In this document: positions 45,244-53,696 of the stretch, piece after piece | How positions within the stretch are numbered: position 1 is the first letter of the stretch | How the letters are laid out: the number at the start of each line of letters is the position of its first letter | Source of the DNA: Bacteroidota bacterium | GTDB taxonomy: Bacteria > Bacteroidota > Ignavibacteria > UBA10030 > UBA8401 | Length of the DNA: 64,000 nucleotides | Assembly (NCBI GenBank): GCA_035506275.1 | Contig: DATJPT010000006.1 | Span: forward strand, 220,635-284,634 | Direction of reading: 5' to 3' | Notes under the pieces: model-generated | Told to the model about the DNA's origin: nothing | Seen by the model: the letters and a program-made list of their open reading frames with translations, nothing else | The model's database searches: none | Made by a program: the position numbers and the translations under genes

Positions 45244-46259
45244 GCGTTCTTGAATTTTTTCGTCACACTCCAGACGATCAGCCGCGCTGCAGCGTTAAGA
45301 AGTACCGTGACCGCGAAGAGTATGAGGGCGATCTCGATGAGCGAACTGATGTACATGTCGGAGGTCGCTTCGGTGAATTCGTTCGCGATGACGCTCGCCA
45401 TCGTGTAGCCCGGCGCAAACAACGACGCCGATATTTCCGGACGATTGCCGATGACCATCGTGACGGCCATCGTCTCCCCGACCGCCCTCCCGAGACCCAG
45501 CAGCGTCGCACCTAGTAAACCCGACCTTGCATCCGATAATATGATCCTCGTCGTTTCCCATCGTGTTGCTCCCAGCGCAAGGGCCGCCTCGCGCTGCATT
45601 GTGGGGATCGCTTTCAGCACATCGCGCGAGATGGAGGTGATGATCGGGAGAACCATGATGGAAAGAATGATCCCTGCGGCGAGCATGCCGAACCCGTACG
45701 GGGCGCCTTTGAACAGCGGTAGAAATTTCAAACTCTTCGACAGGAACGGCTCTACCGATATGCGCAGCCAGGGGACGAGAACGAAGACTCCCCAGAGACC
45801 GTACACGATGCTCGGGATCGCGGCAAGGAGTTCGATGAGCATCGAGACCGGTTTTTCAAGCCAGGACGGGGCCAGCTCCGAGAGAAACACCGCCACGCCG
45901 ATACTAAGCGGCAGCGCGATGATCAACGCAAGAACCGACGAGACGATCGTCCCGAAAATGAACACCAGCGCGCCGTACTCTTCCTGGACCGGGTCCCAGA
46001 TCTCGCGCGCGAGAAACGACCAGCCGAACTTCTCGATCGACAAGCTTGAACCCTTGAACATCTCGTAGGCCATCAGGAAGACGAGCGCGAAGACGAGAAA
46101 TGCAAAGAACGCGGTCGAACCCTGAAACACCAGATCCCCAAAATTGATATTCTGCCTTTTTTTCGCTTCGGCGGGAATATCAGGCGGGGGAGCATTCTCG
46201 GCTCCTCCGCCTGCATTCTGTCCCAGCGGCAATGCAAGACTCGATAAGGTATCAGCCAC
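45240..46259 (-). CDS. pstC: Phosphate ABC transporter permease PstC
   Basis: 339 residues, six membrane helices after a 45-residue N-terminal extension rich in Ala and Pro. Family phrases include WDPVQEEYGALVFIFGTIVSSVLALIIALPLSIGVAVFLSE, LLAAIPSIVYGLWGVFVLVPW and the EAA loop EAALALGATRWETTRIILSDARSGLLGATLLGLGRAVGETMAVTMVIGN. It forms the channel with PstA. It lies 6 bp after pstS. Confidence 0.96.
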   Translation of the reverse strand: MADTLSSLALPLGQNAGGGAENAPPPDIPAEAKKRQNINFGDLVFQGSTAFFAFLVFALVFLMAYEMFKGSSLSIEKFGWSFLAREIWDPVQEEYGALVFIFGTIVSSVLALIIALPLSIGVAVFLSELAPSWLEKPVSMLIELLAAIPSIVYGLWGVFVLVPWLRISVEPFLSKSLKFLPLFKGAPYGFGMLAAGIILSIMVLPIITSISRDVLKAIPTMQREAALALGATRWETTRIILSDARSGLLGATLLGLGRAVGETMAVTMVIGNRPEISASLFAPGYTMASVIANEFTEATSDMYISSLIEIALILFAVTVLLNAAARLIVWSVTKKFKNA

Positions 46260-46265
46260 AAGACA

Positions 46266-47300
46266 TCAATTAATTGTGATGGTGTCGATTTTTTGCAGGC
46301 AGAGTTTCGCAACGGCTCCCGGCAGCGGTGCATAGTAAAGGTCTTTTGCGTAGGCCTGTCCGTCGGTCATAGCCCACTTCAGGAACTTCGTTATTTCTTG
46401 TGCCTTGGTTTTATCTTTCATGTCCTTATAGATCAAGAGCCACGTAAATCCGGAAATCGGGTAGGCATCTTTTCCACCGGCATCCGTGATCATCAAACGA
46501 AAATCCGAAGGCATGTTGTCCGCAAAACTAGCTGCAGCAGCCGAGACGGCATCAAAAGATGCTTGGACGAAATTACCGGACTTGTTTTGCAACAAGGCAT
46601 AAGGGAGATTGTTTTGCACAGCGTACGCCAATTCAACGTAGCCGATCGCCCCTTCCGACTGTTTGATAAGACCGGCAACCCCTTCGTTTCCTTTTCCTCC
46701 CAAGCCGACGGGCCAATTCACGGATGTCCCCTTACCGACACTCAGCGCCCACAGTTTACTTACTTTCATCAGATAATCTGTGAAAATGTTTGTGGTGCCG
46801 CTTCCATCGGAACGGTGTGCAACAATGATCGCCTGGTCGGGAAGGTTCTTGCCTGGATTGATGGCCGCAATTTTGGAATCATTCCAATTGGTTATCTGTC
46901 CGAGATAAATTCCTGCCAGCACATCGGGCGAAAGACGGAGGTCCTTCCCGGCCGCAGGAAGATTATAGGAAAGCACGACAGCCCCCATAACGGTGGGAAT
47001 ATGGACAACATCCGAGCCCTGCTTTTCCTTGATCGCGCTCATCTGTGCCTCGGTGAGGAACGCATCGGAAGCTCCAAAATCGACCGTCCCTTCCGTCACC
47101 TGCTTGATGCCGCCGCCGCTTCCGATCGACTGGTAGTTGAATTCGACGCCGCTCTTCTTGCTGTAGATGTCGAACCATTTCGAATAAATGACGTACGGGA
47201 AAGTCGCCCCCGCTCCGTTCAGCTTCATCTGCGCAAGTGCAGCTTCGCCGGCAACCAAGGATGCGACGAGCAGCAGTAATGCGATTGTCAGTGATTTCAT
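46266..47300 (-). CDS. pstS: Periplasmic phosphate-binding protein PstS
   Basis: 344 residues from ATG 47300 with AAGGGA about 7 bp upstream. Signal peptide 1-23 (ending ALAQ). Phosphate-site phrases are present: LNGAGATFPYVIYSKWFD, SIGSGGGIKQVTEGTVDFGASDA and RSDGSGTTNIFTDYL. It delivers phosphate to PstCA. It lies 46 bp after an outer-membrane porin gene, so a path for phosphate through both membranes is encoded together. Confidence 0.97.
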   Translation of the reverse strand: MKSLTIALLLLVASLVAGEAALAQMKLNGAGATFPYVIYSKWFDIYSKKSGVEFNYQSIGSGGGIKQVTEGTVDFGASDAFLTEAQMSAIKEKQGSDVVHIPTVMGAVVLSYNLPAAGKDLRLSPDVLAGIYLGQITNWNDSKIAAINPGKNLPDQAIIVAHRSDGSGTTNIFTDYLMKVSKLWALSVGKGTSVNWPVGLGGKGNEGVAGLIKQSEGAIGYVELAYAVQNNLPYALLQNKSGNFVQASFDAVSAAAASFADNMPSDFRLMITDAGGKDAYPISGFTWLLIYKDMKDKTKAQEITKFLKWAMTDGQAYAKDLYYAPLPGAVAKLCLQKIDTITIN

Positions 47301-47346
47301 TTTTTGTCCCTTCACGTTCAAGTTAATGGATAACAATGATCCGCTA

Positions 47347-48522
47347 TCAGAGGTAAATGTACCAGAACGTCAGACGAGCCGTCAGCGATGCTTTGATCGA
47401 TGCGCCGCCAACCGGTGTCTCGTAAGACTCATACACAATGTTGGGCGAAATAAAAACTCGACCGTCCGGCTTATACACTAATCCGCCTAATGCATAGTTG
47501 CGCGAATCGCCCTTTGCGGCATTGTCGCTTGCCGTGTTCGGGTCGTAGCTGTCGTACCTGGCGACGATGCCCCAGTCCGGGACAAAATAATACTGAGCAT
47601 ACACCCAGTACCCAAGCGCGTTCTTCGAAGAAGGCGATGTCGCACCGGTGGCTGTGTATCCGTTGGCAGTCTGCTGCATGAACACTTCCGCTCCAAGATT
47701 TGTCTGGGTCGGCACTGTTGCGGTCAACGTCGATCGTCCGTAGCCGACAAAGACCGCTTCCGTCAATGTGCTGTTGCCTACAAGCCCTGTTTTCGTTGCG
47801 AGTTCTCCGGCATCAGCATAGTCAATGTACGCCGTTGCATTCCAGGTGTTCGAGGTCACGTATTGAATATCCGCGTAGTACCGTTTGTATTTGTTGTTCT
47901 CGGGGATGGTTCCGCTCGAAGAATTATTTCCTATCATTAACCAATAATTAAACGTCCCGTCCGAAGTCAATCTCCCTCTGAGAGAGAGCCCGAGATCGAC
48001 CGCCGGAACGAGCCCCTTCTGATCCATGATGGTCTTCTCGAGGAATCGAAACCCCCAGTTCGCTTCTGAAATCGCGAACCCTGGCGTTAACTGGGTACCA
48101 AACGTCAAATTGCTTCCTGCAAACACGTTCTTCCAAGTAAGCCAAGCCTCTTTTACGAACGGAGCCATTTTGCCGCTGGCGAGTTCGTCTGCGGAGCTCG
48201 GCGGAGTTGTCGTATTAGGCGACGTTACACCCGGGTTGGCCGCTTGATCTGCTTCGAAACGCAACCGCGCAGCGAACATCTCGGAAATGTTATCGTCCAT
48301 GGTGAAATAAATACGACGGAACTGAAACGCTTGCATCGATTCCGCTCCAGGAGCTGCTGAACTCAGCGCCGAGGCCGCTGGTGCTTTCACGTTGAAAACG
48401 GGGTCCCGTGTGACATTGTAATAATAATCGCCGAACATGTAACCGCTAAACGTCATCTGCGAAAATGCAGCCTCCGACACGAGGAAGAGCCCAACCGCCA
48501 GCAGAAACAAGAACTTCTTCAT
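47347..48522 (-). CDS. Outer-membrane porin, probably for phosphate
   Basis: 391 residues with signal peptide 1-21. The mature chain consists of alternating strands with aromatic girdle residues (MTFSGYMFGDYYYNV, QFRRIYFTMDDNISEMFAARLRFEAD, PDWGIVARYDSYDPNTASDN) and ends on an aromatic strand (ARLTFWYIYL), typical of a 16- to 18-strand porin. It is the first gene of the pst operon and has a Pho-box-like site about 117 bp upstream, so phosphate-starvation induction and phosphate uptake are inferred, as for OprP/OprO-type porins, though the sequence itself does not show selectivity. Confidence 0.85.
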   Translation of the reverse strand: MKKFLFLLAVGLFLVSEAAFSQMTFSGYMFGDYYYNVTRDPVFNVKAPAASALSSAAPGAESMQAFQFRRIYFTMDDNISEMFAARLRFEADQAANPGVTSPNTTTPPSSADELASGKMAPFVKEAWLTWKNVFAGSNLTFGTQLTPGFAISEANWGFRFLEKTIMDQKGLVPAVDLGLSLRGRLTSDGTFNYWLMIGNNSSSGTIPENNKYKRYYADIQYVTSNTWNATAYIDYADAGELATKTGLVGNSTLTEAVFVGYGRSTLTATVPTQTNLGAEVFMQQTANGYTATGATSPSSKNALGYWVYAQYYFVPDWGIVARYDSYDPNTASDNAAKGDSRNYALGGLVYKPDGRVFISPNIVYESYETPVGGASIKASLTARLTFWYIYL

Positions 48523-48638
48523 GTGTATCCTTTCTGTAATTGATGAATTGTGAAGATAAGATTGAATTGAGAGATGCGCAGCGTGCTTTTTTGAGTGCGC
48601 TAAAATACACTTAATACAATAGCTTTATATTACTCGTA

Positions 48639-48657
48639 TGTTAAGAAATTGTTAACA
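48639..48657 (-). promoter_or_regulatory. Pho-box-like site of the porin-pst operon
   Basis: On the minus strand TTAACAATTTCTTAACA: two TTAACA repeats 11 bp apart (5-bp spacer), the spacing used by PhoB/PhoP-type regulators. TAATAT, a plausible -10, follows about 7 bases further on. A near copy lies at 54231-54248. Confidence 0.65.
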
Positions 48658-48766
48658 GGCCAAATGGGTGGAAAAACCGCCAAATATTTCTGATAAAGAA
48701 AAAGAAACGAACATCGGGGAAAAAAAATGAATGATCCGCCCCGGACCCGTCGAGTAGCGAGCCCGA

Positions 48767-49537
48767 TCATCGCGCTGAAACATCGAGCTCGGCAAGACGT
48801 TCCTGGGCGTGCTGGTGCTGCCGCTCTTCCCGTTCGCTCCGCACCGGAAGCGAAAGGACTTTTTTCAACGATTCTGCCGCTCCGTCCTTGTCCCCCATCG
48901 CCATTTTCGTAAAATACATTTCGTAAAATGCGTATGAGCTGCCCGGGTCGCATTGAACCGCTTTTTCGAGCAGCTCTTCCGAGCGTGCCAGCGATCCGTG
49001 GAGATCCTCCCCGAAAATGACCCGCGCGATGGTCCGCTCGAACCAGGAAAGTTTCGAACTCTCCCGCTCGAACACAGCGAGAACGACGTAGGCGAGCGCG
49101 AACGTCGAGTCGAGCTCGATCGCTCTCTCGGCGTGAAATCGGACTTCCTTCCCGCGGCTCATTTTTTCCGAGATGCTGCCGAACGGAATGAGGCTCCCCT
49201 GCGTCAGCGAAACCCAAAAATGCGCCGCGGGGGAGGACGGGTTCAGCGCCAGCAGCGATTCGGCGAACGCCGCGGCATGGAGGTAGTATGACTGCGAGCT
49301 CGTATCGGTATGGAGATGGAGCCAGCCGAGATCGCATTGCGCCCTGACGAGCCGGAGAAGAATTTCGTCGTTCCGGGGAGCGATCGCATACGCCTTTTCG
49401 TAGTAACGGAGCGCTTCGTCGGTTTCCTGATGGAAAAAGCGATCGTCCCCCGACTGCAGAAGCGTTTCAAGCTCCTGTCCCCGGGCGCAGAATGGAAGTG
49501 TGAGTACAACAAGGAACGCGAGAAATTTGCCGTGCAT
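48767..49537 (-). CDS. Secreted TPR-repeat protein
   Basis: 256 residues with a signal peptide (1-20). Helical pairs of the TPR type run from about 25 to 245 (DRFFHQETDEALRYYEKAYAIAPRNDEILLRLVRAQ; AAFAESLLALNPSSPAAHFWVSLTQGSL; HAERAIELDSTFALAYVVLAVFERES; SYAFYEMYFTKMAMGDKDGAAESLKKVLSLP). It is likely a periplasmic scaffold. It follows the ppx gene by 123 bp at the end of the polyphosphate gene set, so membership is possible but not certain. Confidence 0.8.
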   Translation of the reverse strand: MHGKFLAFLVVLTLPFCARGQELETLLQSGDDRFFHQETDEALRYYEKAYAIAPRNDEILLRLVRAQCDLGWLHLHTDTSSQSYYLHAAAFAESLLALNPSSPAAHFWVSLTQGSLIPFGSISEKMSRGKEVRFHAERAIELDSTFALAYVVLAVFERESSKLSWFERTIARVIFGEDLHGSLARSEELLEKAVQCDPGSSYAFYEMYFTKMAMGDKDGAAESLKKVLSLPVRSEREERQHQHAQERLAELDVSAR

Positions 49538-49660
49538 CCATCAACCGGACGGTGGAAGAAATGCTTTGACCGGCATAAAGATAGGGGAATGCCGTGACTA
49601 GGGTATTACAGCGGTATTATCAATGTGTTAAGGAAATGGCGGCGAGGCAGAGAGAAGAAG

Positions 49661-51217
49661 TTATGCCGCGGGCGAGAAGCGGACCTTGACGCGGAAGGCT
49701 TTTTCGAAAAGCTCTTTTTTTCTGTTCGCCCCCCAGACCTCCAGCTCGATCTTTGCTTTGTGCGACCGCCGCAGTTTGAAAAGCACCGCCGACCGCGTGC
49801 GCTTGCATCGCAGACTTTTGATGACCGAGAAATGCGTCCGGTCAAGCCCGTCCGCGATGCGCAGCATCGATGCGAGCTTCATCACAACATCCCGTTCGTC
49901 GGCGCTGAGCCTGGAGTACCCCTCGTGTTTCATCTTCGGATGGCTCTTCCTGTGGTACCGCGCGACGTTTGCGATGATCTCTTTCTCATTCTCCGTGAAT
50001 CCGAGGAGCTCCGAGTTGCGGATGAGGTAGTATGAGTGACGATGATGCTGGGCGTGCGAGACGAACAACCCGACCTCGTGGAGCAGCGCGGCCGCTTCGA
50101 GGTAGACCCGCTCGCTTTCGCCGAGCTTATGGAGCGGCGCGGTCTGGTCGAAGATATCGAGCGCGAGCCGGCTCACCTGATGCGCGTGTTCCTTTTCATA
50201 CCCGAAACTTTCCGCGATGTGCAGCACGCTCGTATACCGGATATCGTGAAAATGGTCGAATTTCTTTTTCCGGTGAAACTTCTCGATCGTATCGAGGATG
50301 ATCCCTTCGCGGAGCGCGTACTCCGAGATCGTCATCCGTTTGATGCCGAGCGCGCGGAACGCTTCTTCCAGAATGATCACCCCGGCGACGACGATGTCCG
50401 CCCTCGCCGGGTCGAGCCCGTCGATCTCGGTCCGGTCGTCGGGATCGTGCCGTTCGAGGATCCTCTCCGCCACTTCGGAAACCTCGTCGTCGGTGAAGGT
50501 AAAATTGTTGATCGAGGATTCCGACTCCTCGTCCCGCCGAAGCCGGATGATGTGGGCGATGTTGGTGATCGTCCCCGACGTCCCCACCGCGACTTCGTAG
50601 CTGTTCTTCCGCGCCGCCCGCGCGATCGGGCTGAGCATTCCTCTCACGTACTGCCGGCAATCTCGGATCGATTTTGAAGAAGCGACCCCGTCCTCGAAAA
50701 ATCGCTGCGTCAGCCGCACGGCGCCGATCTTGAGGCTGTTGGTGTAGAGAATATTCCTCTGGTAGCCGAAAAGAAATTCCGTGCTCCCCCCTCCGATGTC
50801 CAGCATCAGGTGCCGTTTCTTGAAGATCGGCAGCGCCTGGAGAACGCCGAGGTGGATGAGGCGCGCTTCCTCGAACCCGGACGCAACCTCGATCTTGATC
50901 CCCGCCTCCGTTTTCACGAGCCGGAGAAATTCGTCCTGGTTCAGCGCTTCGCGCACGGCGCTGGTGGCGATGGCGCGGATGGAGGCGTGATACGAGTCGG
51001 CGATCATTCTGAACCGGCGCAAGGCGTGGATCGCCCGTTCGACGGCGTTCCCCGCGAGGTACTTCATGTCGGTCGAACCGGACCCGAGGCGGACGATCTC
51101 TTTTTCACGTTCGAGGATTTTGAAGTTCCCCGATTCGGGGGAGACTTCAGCGACGAGCAGATGGAGCGAATTGGTACCGACGTCAATGGCGGCGAGGTTT
51201 TTCTTCTGATTCTTCAT
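49661..51217 (-). CDS. ppx: Exopolyphosphatase / pppGpp phosphohydrolase (Ppx/GppA family) with HD-like domain
   Basis: 518 residues. The actin-like ASKHA part has AAIDVGTNSLHLLVAEV, ATSAVREALNQDEFL, LDIGGGSTEFLFG and VGTSGTITNIAHI. The C-terminal helical domain (about 320-518) is HD-like (ALLHEVGLFVSHAQHHRHSYYLIRNSELLGF). It hydrolyses polyphosphate to phosphate or (p)ppGpp phosphate ends. It overlaps the upstream thymidylate-kinase-like gene by 35 bp and lies downstream of CHAD and SixA genes, which supports polyphosphate as the main substrate. Confidence 0.94.
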   Translation of the reverse strand: MKNQKKNLAAIDVGTNSLHLLVAEVSPESGNFKILEREKEIVRLGSGSTDMKYLAGNAVERAIHALRRFRMIADSYHASIRAIATSAVREALNQDEFLRLVKTEAGIKIEVASGFEEARLIHLGVLQALPIFKKRHLMLDIGGGSTEFLFGYQRNILYTNSLKIGAVRLTQRFFEDGVASSKSIRDCRQYVRGMLSPIARAARKNSYEVAVGTSGTITNIAHIIRLRRDEESESSINNFTFTDDEVSEVAERILERHDPDDRTEIDGLDPARADIVVAGVIILEEAFRALGIKRMTISEYALREGIILDTIEKFHRKKKFDHFHDIRYTSVLHIAESFGYEKEHAHQVSRLALDIFDQTAPLHKLGESERVYLEAAALLHEVGLFVSHAQHHRHSYYLIRNSELLGFTENEKEIIANVARYHRKSHPKMKHEGYSRLSADERDVVMKLASMLRIADGLDRTHFSVIKSLRCKRTRSAVLFKLRRSHKAKIELEVWGANRKKELFEKAFRVKVRFSPAA

Positions 51218-51944
51218 CTTCGAGTACTGCGAGAATACCCTGTTTTAATGCACGGTTGGTGTCTTCGAAGCTTTTCGCGGCATCGATCACCTGGAAATTG
51301 AACTCGTTGGTCATCTTGTCGAACTCTTTCAGGATCAGCTTCTGGTACTCGACAAAACTGTCATAGAAATCGTCTCCGAGGCGCATGTCCATTCCCGACT
51401 CCCAGTAATCGAGCCCTTCGCCGGACTGTTCTTCCCAGTACCGCTTGTGCAGCGTGTGGCTGTTGATCACGCGCGGGATCAGGTCCTCGAGGGTGATGCG
51501 CATGTAAAAAACGGCGTCCGGCTCGACGGCAAAACCGAAGACCTTTCTGATCCACTGACGGTCCCCGCCCCGCACGGACGACCGGGCGAACGCGGTGTGG
51601 ATGTACCGGTCCGCGAGCACGACGAATCCCGCCCGCAGCGCCGGAATGACCTCGTGCTCGAGCCTGTCCGCAAAATCGGCGGCATACAACAGGCTGAAGG
51701 TATCAAAGTTCAACGTGTGCCCCGACTTCGCTTCGTTGATCGCTTTTTCCATCAACGGAGAGCGGGTCCAGCCTGTCGTCGTCACGCCGTAGCCTTTCAC
51801 CTCGAGCCATTTTTTCAACTCCTCGAGCTGCGTCGAGCGTCCGACGCCGTCGGTCCCTTCGATCACGATCAGCTTGCCGCTCAGGTCGCTCACGTCGACA
51901 TACGGAAGCCCGATGCCGTAAAATGTTTTTTTCTTATGCGACAT
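51183..51944 (-). CDS. Thymidylate-kinase-like protein, altered Walker A
   Basis: 253 residues with the thymidylate kinase fold. The P-loop reads EGTDGVGRSTQ: the Lys that contacts the phosphates is replaced by Arg. A DR motif follows (VLADRYIHTAFARSSVRGG), similar to the partner gene's but unlike the usual Ser/Tyr/Gln-rich dTMP site. An insert near 165-190 (LHKRYWEEQSGEGLDYWESG) has no match in the partner. The C-terminus is acidic then basic. It overlaps both neighbours (11 bp and 35 bp). It is probably a weak or regulatory kinase paired with the intact homologue; a role in nucleotide/polyphosphate phosphate transfer is inference. Confidence 0.8.
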   Translation of the reverse strand: MSHKKKTFYGIGLPYVDVSDLSGKLIVIEGTDGVGRSTQLEELKKWLEVKGYGVTTTGWTRSPLMEKAINEAKSGHTLNFDTFSLLYAADFADRLEHEVIPALRAGFVVLADRYIHTAFARSSVRGGDRQWIRKVFGFAVEPDAVFYMRITLEDLIPRVINSHTLHKRYWEEQSGEGLDYWESGMDMRLGDDFYDSFVEYQKLILKEFDKMTNEFNFQVIDAAKSFEDTNRALKQGILAVLEDEESEEKPRRH

Positions 51945-52647
51945 AGACGTTCTCCTTCTTCTGGAGGAACGGGGTCGGCTTGTAATCTTTCAGGCGCTCG
52001 CGGACGATGTCGCGCACAATCGACTGCTGCTTCTGGATCGAGTCCGTCGCATCGATCACCGTCAATCCGTACTCCGCCGAAATTTTGTCGTATTCCTCGA
52101 GGATCTTCGACTGGAACAGCCGGAAGCTTTCGCGGGGATCGTCGCTCAGTCCGAGGTCCATCCCGGCTTCATGGAATTTCAGTTCGATCCTTCCGTTCAG
52201 GATCCGCTTGAGCGAGACCTCGATCGGCACTTTGAAATAGAACTGGATGTCCGGCTTGACGGCGAAGCCGTAGAGATTCCGGACCCATTCGGGATGGACG
52301 CCCCGGACGACGTCGCGGGCGAACGCGGTATACACGTACCGGTCGGCGCAGACGATCATTCCCGCTTTCAACGGCGGGATGATAAGGTGCGCAAGGCGGT
52401 CGGCAAAATCCGTGGCGTGCAGAATGCTGAACGTCGTCGGCGTGAGGAGATTCTTCTTCTTCCCGCGCTTGATCGTCTCGTTGACGAGCGCGGAAGAATT
52501 CCATTCCGTGAAGAACACCCTGTATTTGGAGTTGAGCAGCCATTTCTGCAGAAGCTGCAGCTGGGTCGATTTCCCCGACCCGTCGATCCCTTCCACGATG
52601 ATCAGGATGCCGGGGTACGGACGGGGTTGGTCAAAAAGTCGCGCCAT
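51934..52647 (-). CDS. Thymidylate-kinase-like P-loop kinase
   Basis: 237 residues. Intact Walker A (VEGIDGSGKSTQLQLL) and the DR motif (CADRYVYTAFARDVVRG). Family members transfer the ATP gamma phosphate to dTMP, but here the dTMP-contact region is atypical, and the gene sits between SixA/CHAD genes and ppx rather than with DNA-synthesis genes. Together with the degenerate paralogue downstream (11-bp overlap) it may form a heterodimer. Possible substrates include a nucleoside monophosphate produced by polyphosphate-linked metabolism; this is not shown by sequence. Confidence 0.82.
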   Translation of the reverse strand: MARLFDQPRPYPGILIIVEGIDGSGKSTQLQLLQKWLLNSKYRVFFTEWNSSALVNETIKRGKKKNLLTPTTFSILHATDFADRLAHLIIPPLKAGMIVCADRYVYTAFARDVVRGVHPEWVRNLYGFAVKPDIQFYFKVPIEVSLKRILNGRIELKFHEAGMDLGLSDDPRESFRLFQSKILEEYDKISAEYGLTVIDATDSIQKQQSIVRDIVRERLKDYKPTPFLQKKENVYVA

Positions 52648-52664
52648 GCGTTTGTCCTATGGTT

Positions 52665-53159
52665 TTATTTGAGGTCACGAAGTTGTTTCGGCTGCAAATG
52701 CCAGCGGAGCGTTCCCGCGCTGCGCGGCGGCATGCCGGAGACCTCGATACAACAGAGGGCCCCTTTCTTGAATTCAATGATGGAATGCTCGGAGCCGAGA
52801 AGGGCCGATGCAAGAAACCCGAGGTCGGGTTCATGTCCCACGAGCATCACGTCTTCCAGGTTCTTGTACTTTGCGAGGTAGAGCATCAGCTTTTTTGCGG
52901 AGCTTCCCGGCAGCAGTTCTCTGCACACTTCGACTTTGTGGTCGGCTCCCAAAGCGTCGGCAGCGATCTTGGCGGTGTCGTGCGCGCGAATGAGCGGGCT
53001 CGTCAGGATGAGGTCGATCTTGCCGATGACCGCCGCGATCCCTTTTGCCCCCTTCCGCATCTTCTCCTTGCCGTCGTCCGTCAACGGCCTGTCGTCATCC
53101 GGAAAGCTTGCGGTGCCTCGCTGGACGGCGATGCCGTGCCTCAGAATATAAATAAACAA
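52665..53159 (-). CDS. SixA-like phosphohistidine phosphatase (histidine phosphatase superfamily)
   Basis: 164 codons starting at TTG 53159; the conserved domain begins at residue 2, so no other start fits. The catalytic RHG motif is in YILRHGIAV, a second Arg in SPLIRAHDTAKI, and the second His in LVGHEPDLGFL. Short members of this branch (SixA) remove phosphate from histidine of phosphorelay proteins. In CHAD/polyphosphate operons the target is uncertain. It follows the CHAD C-half by 36 bp and precedes the kinase pair by 17 bp. Confidence 0.9.
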   Translation of the reverse strand: MFIYILRHGIAVQRGTASFPDDDRPLTDDGKEKMRKGAKGIAAVIGKIDLILTSPLIRAHDTAKIAADALGADHKVEVCRELLPGSSAKKLMLYLAKYKNLEDVMLVGHEPDLGFLASALLGSEHSIIEFKKGALCCIEVSGMPPRSAGTLRWHLQPKQLRDLK

Positions 53160-53195
53160 ATGCTCTCTCCGGTTAAAATTGAAGGATACCTCTTC

Positions 53196-53690
53196 TCACG
53201 GCTTGTTCATCGATTGGATGATGCGCAGCCTAAAATTTTCCGTTTCCCATCCGGCGATCATCGCGCAGGCATCGGCGAACATCGTATCACGGCGATGCTG
53301 TTCCGCGCGGATCAGGTCGACCAGGGCTTTCGTGCGTATCCTGTCGTCCGGGTTCGGCGTTGCGCGGTTGAACGCCCGGATCTCTTTCAGCTGTGTGCCA
53401 AGCGCCGGAATGTTCACGTCGCAGTCATGCACCTGTCCCATCACATCGAGAAGCTGCTTGACGGTCTTCAGGCAGAGCGAAAATTCAGCATCAAATGCAT
53501 CCTCGAAAAACTCCATCGCGTACCGGAGGACCTTTCCCGCATTCCGCATCTTATGCAGGTCGTCCTTGAGCCTCGGGTGGGCGACCACGCGGTTCCTGTA
53601 CGAGAAGAACTCGTCGAACAGGGACGGCACCAGCACACGTGCGTTCTCGCGAAAAGTCTTGTTCGGTTTCACACCGGCGGACGCTGCCAT
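53196..53690 (-). CDS. CHAD-domain protein, C-terminal half
   Basis: 164 residues. The second four-helix half of a CHAD domain is present: AHPRLKDDLHKMRNAGKVLRYAMEFFEDAF, the basic His/Arg helix that binds polyphosphate, then LLDVMGQVHDCDV. It is in the same reading frame as the upstream N-half; only a TGA and two codons separate them. The ATG lacks a good ribosome site. The halves look like one CHAD gene interrupted by an in-frame stop. Confidence 0.82.
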   Translation of the reverse strand: MAASAGVKPNKTFRENARVLVPSLFDEFFSYRNRVVAHPRLKDDLHKMRNAGKVLRYAMEFFEDAFDAEFSLCLKTVKQLLDVMGQVHDCDVNIPALGTQLKEIRAFNRATPNPDDRIRTKALVDLIRAEQHRRDTMFADACAMIAGWETENFRLRIIQSMNKP

Positions 53691-53696
53691 GACGCT

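Noticed and set aside
48630..49337. Minus-strand frame of 235 codons
   Set aside because: Shadow of the TPR gene in another frame; Arg/Gly-rich and runs across the Pho-box-like region.
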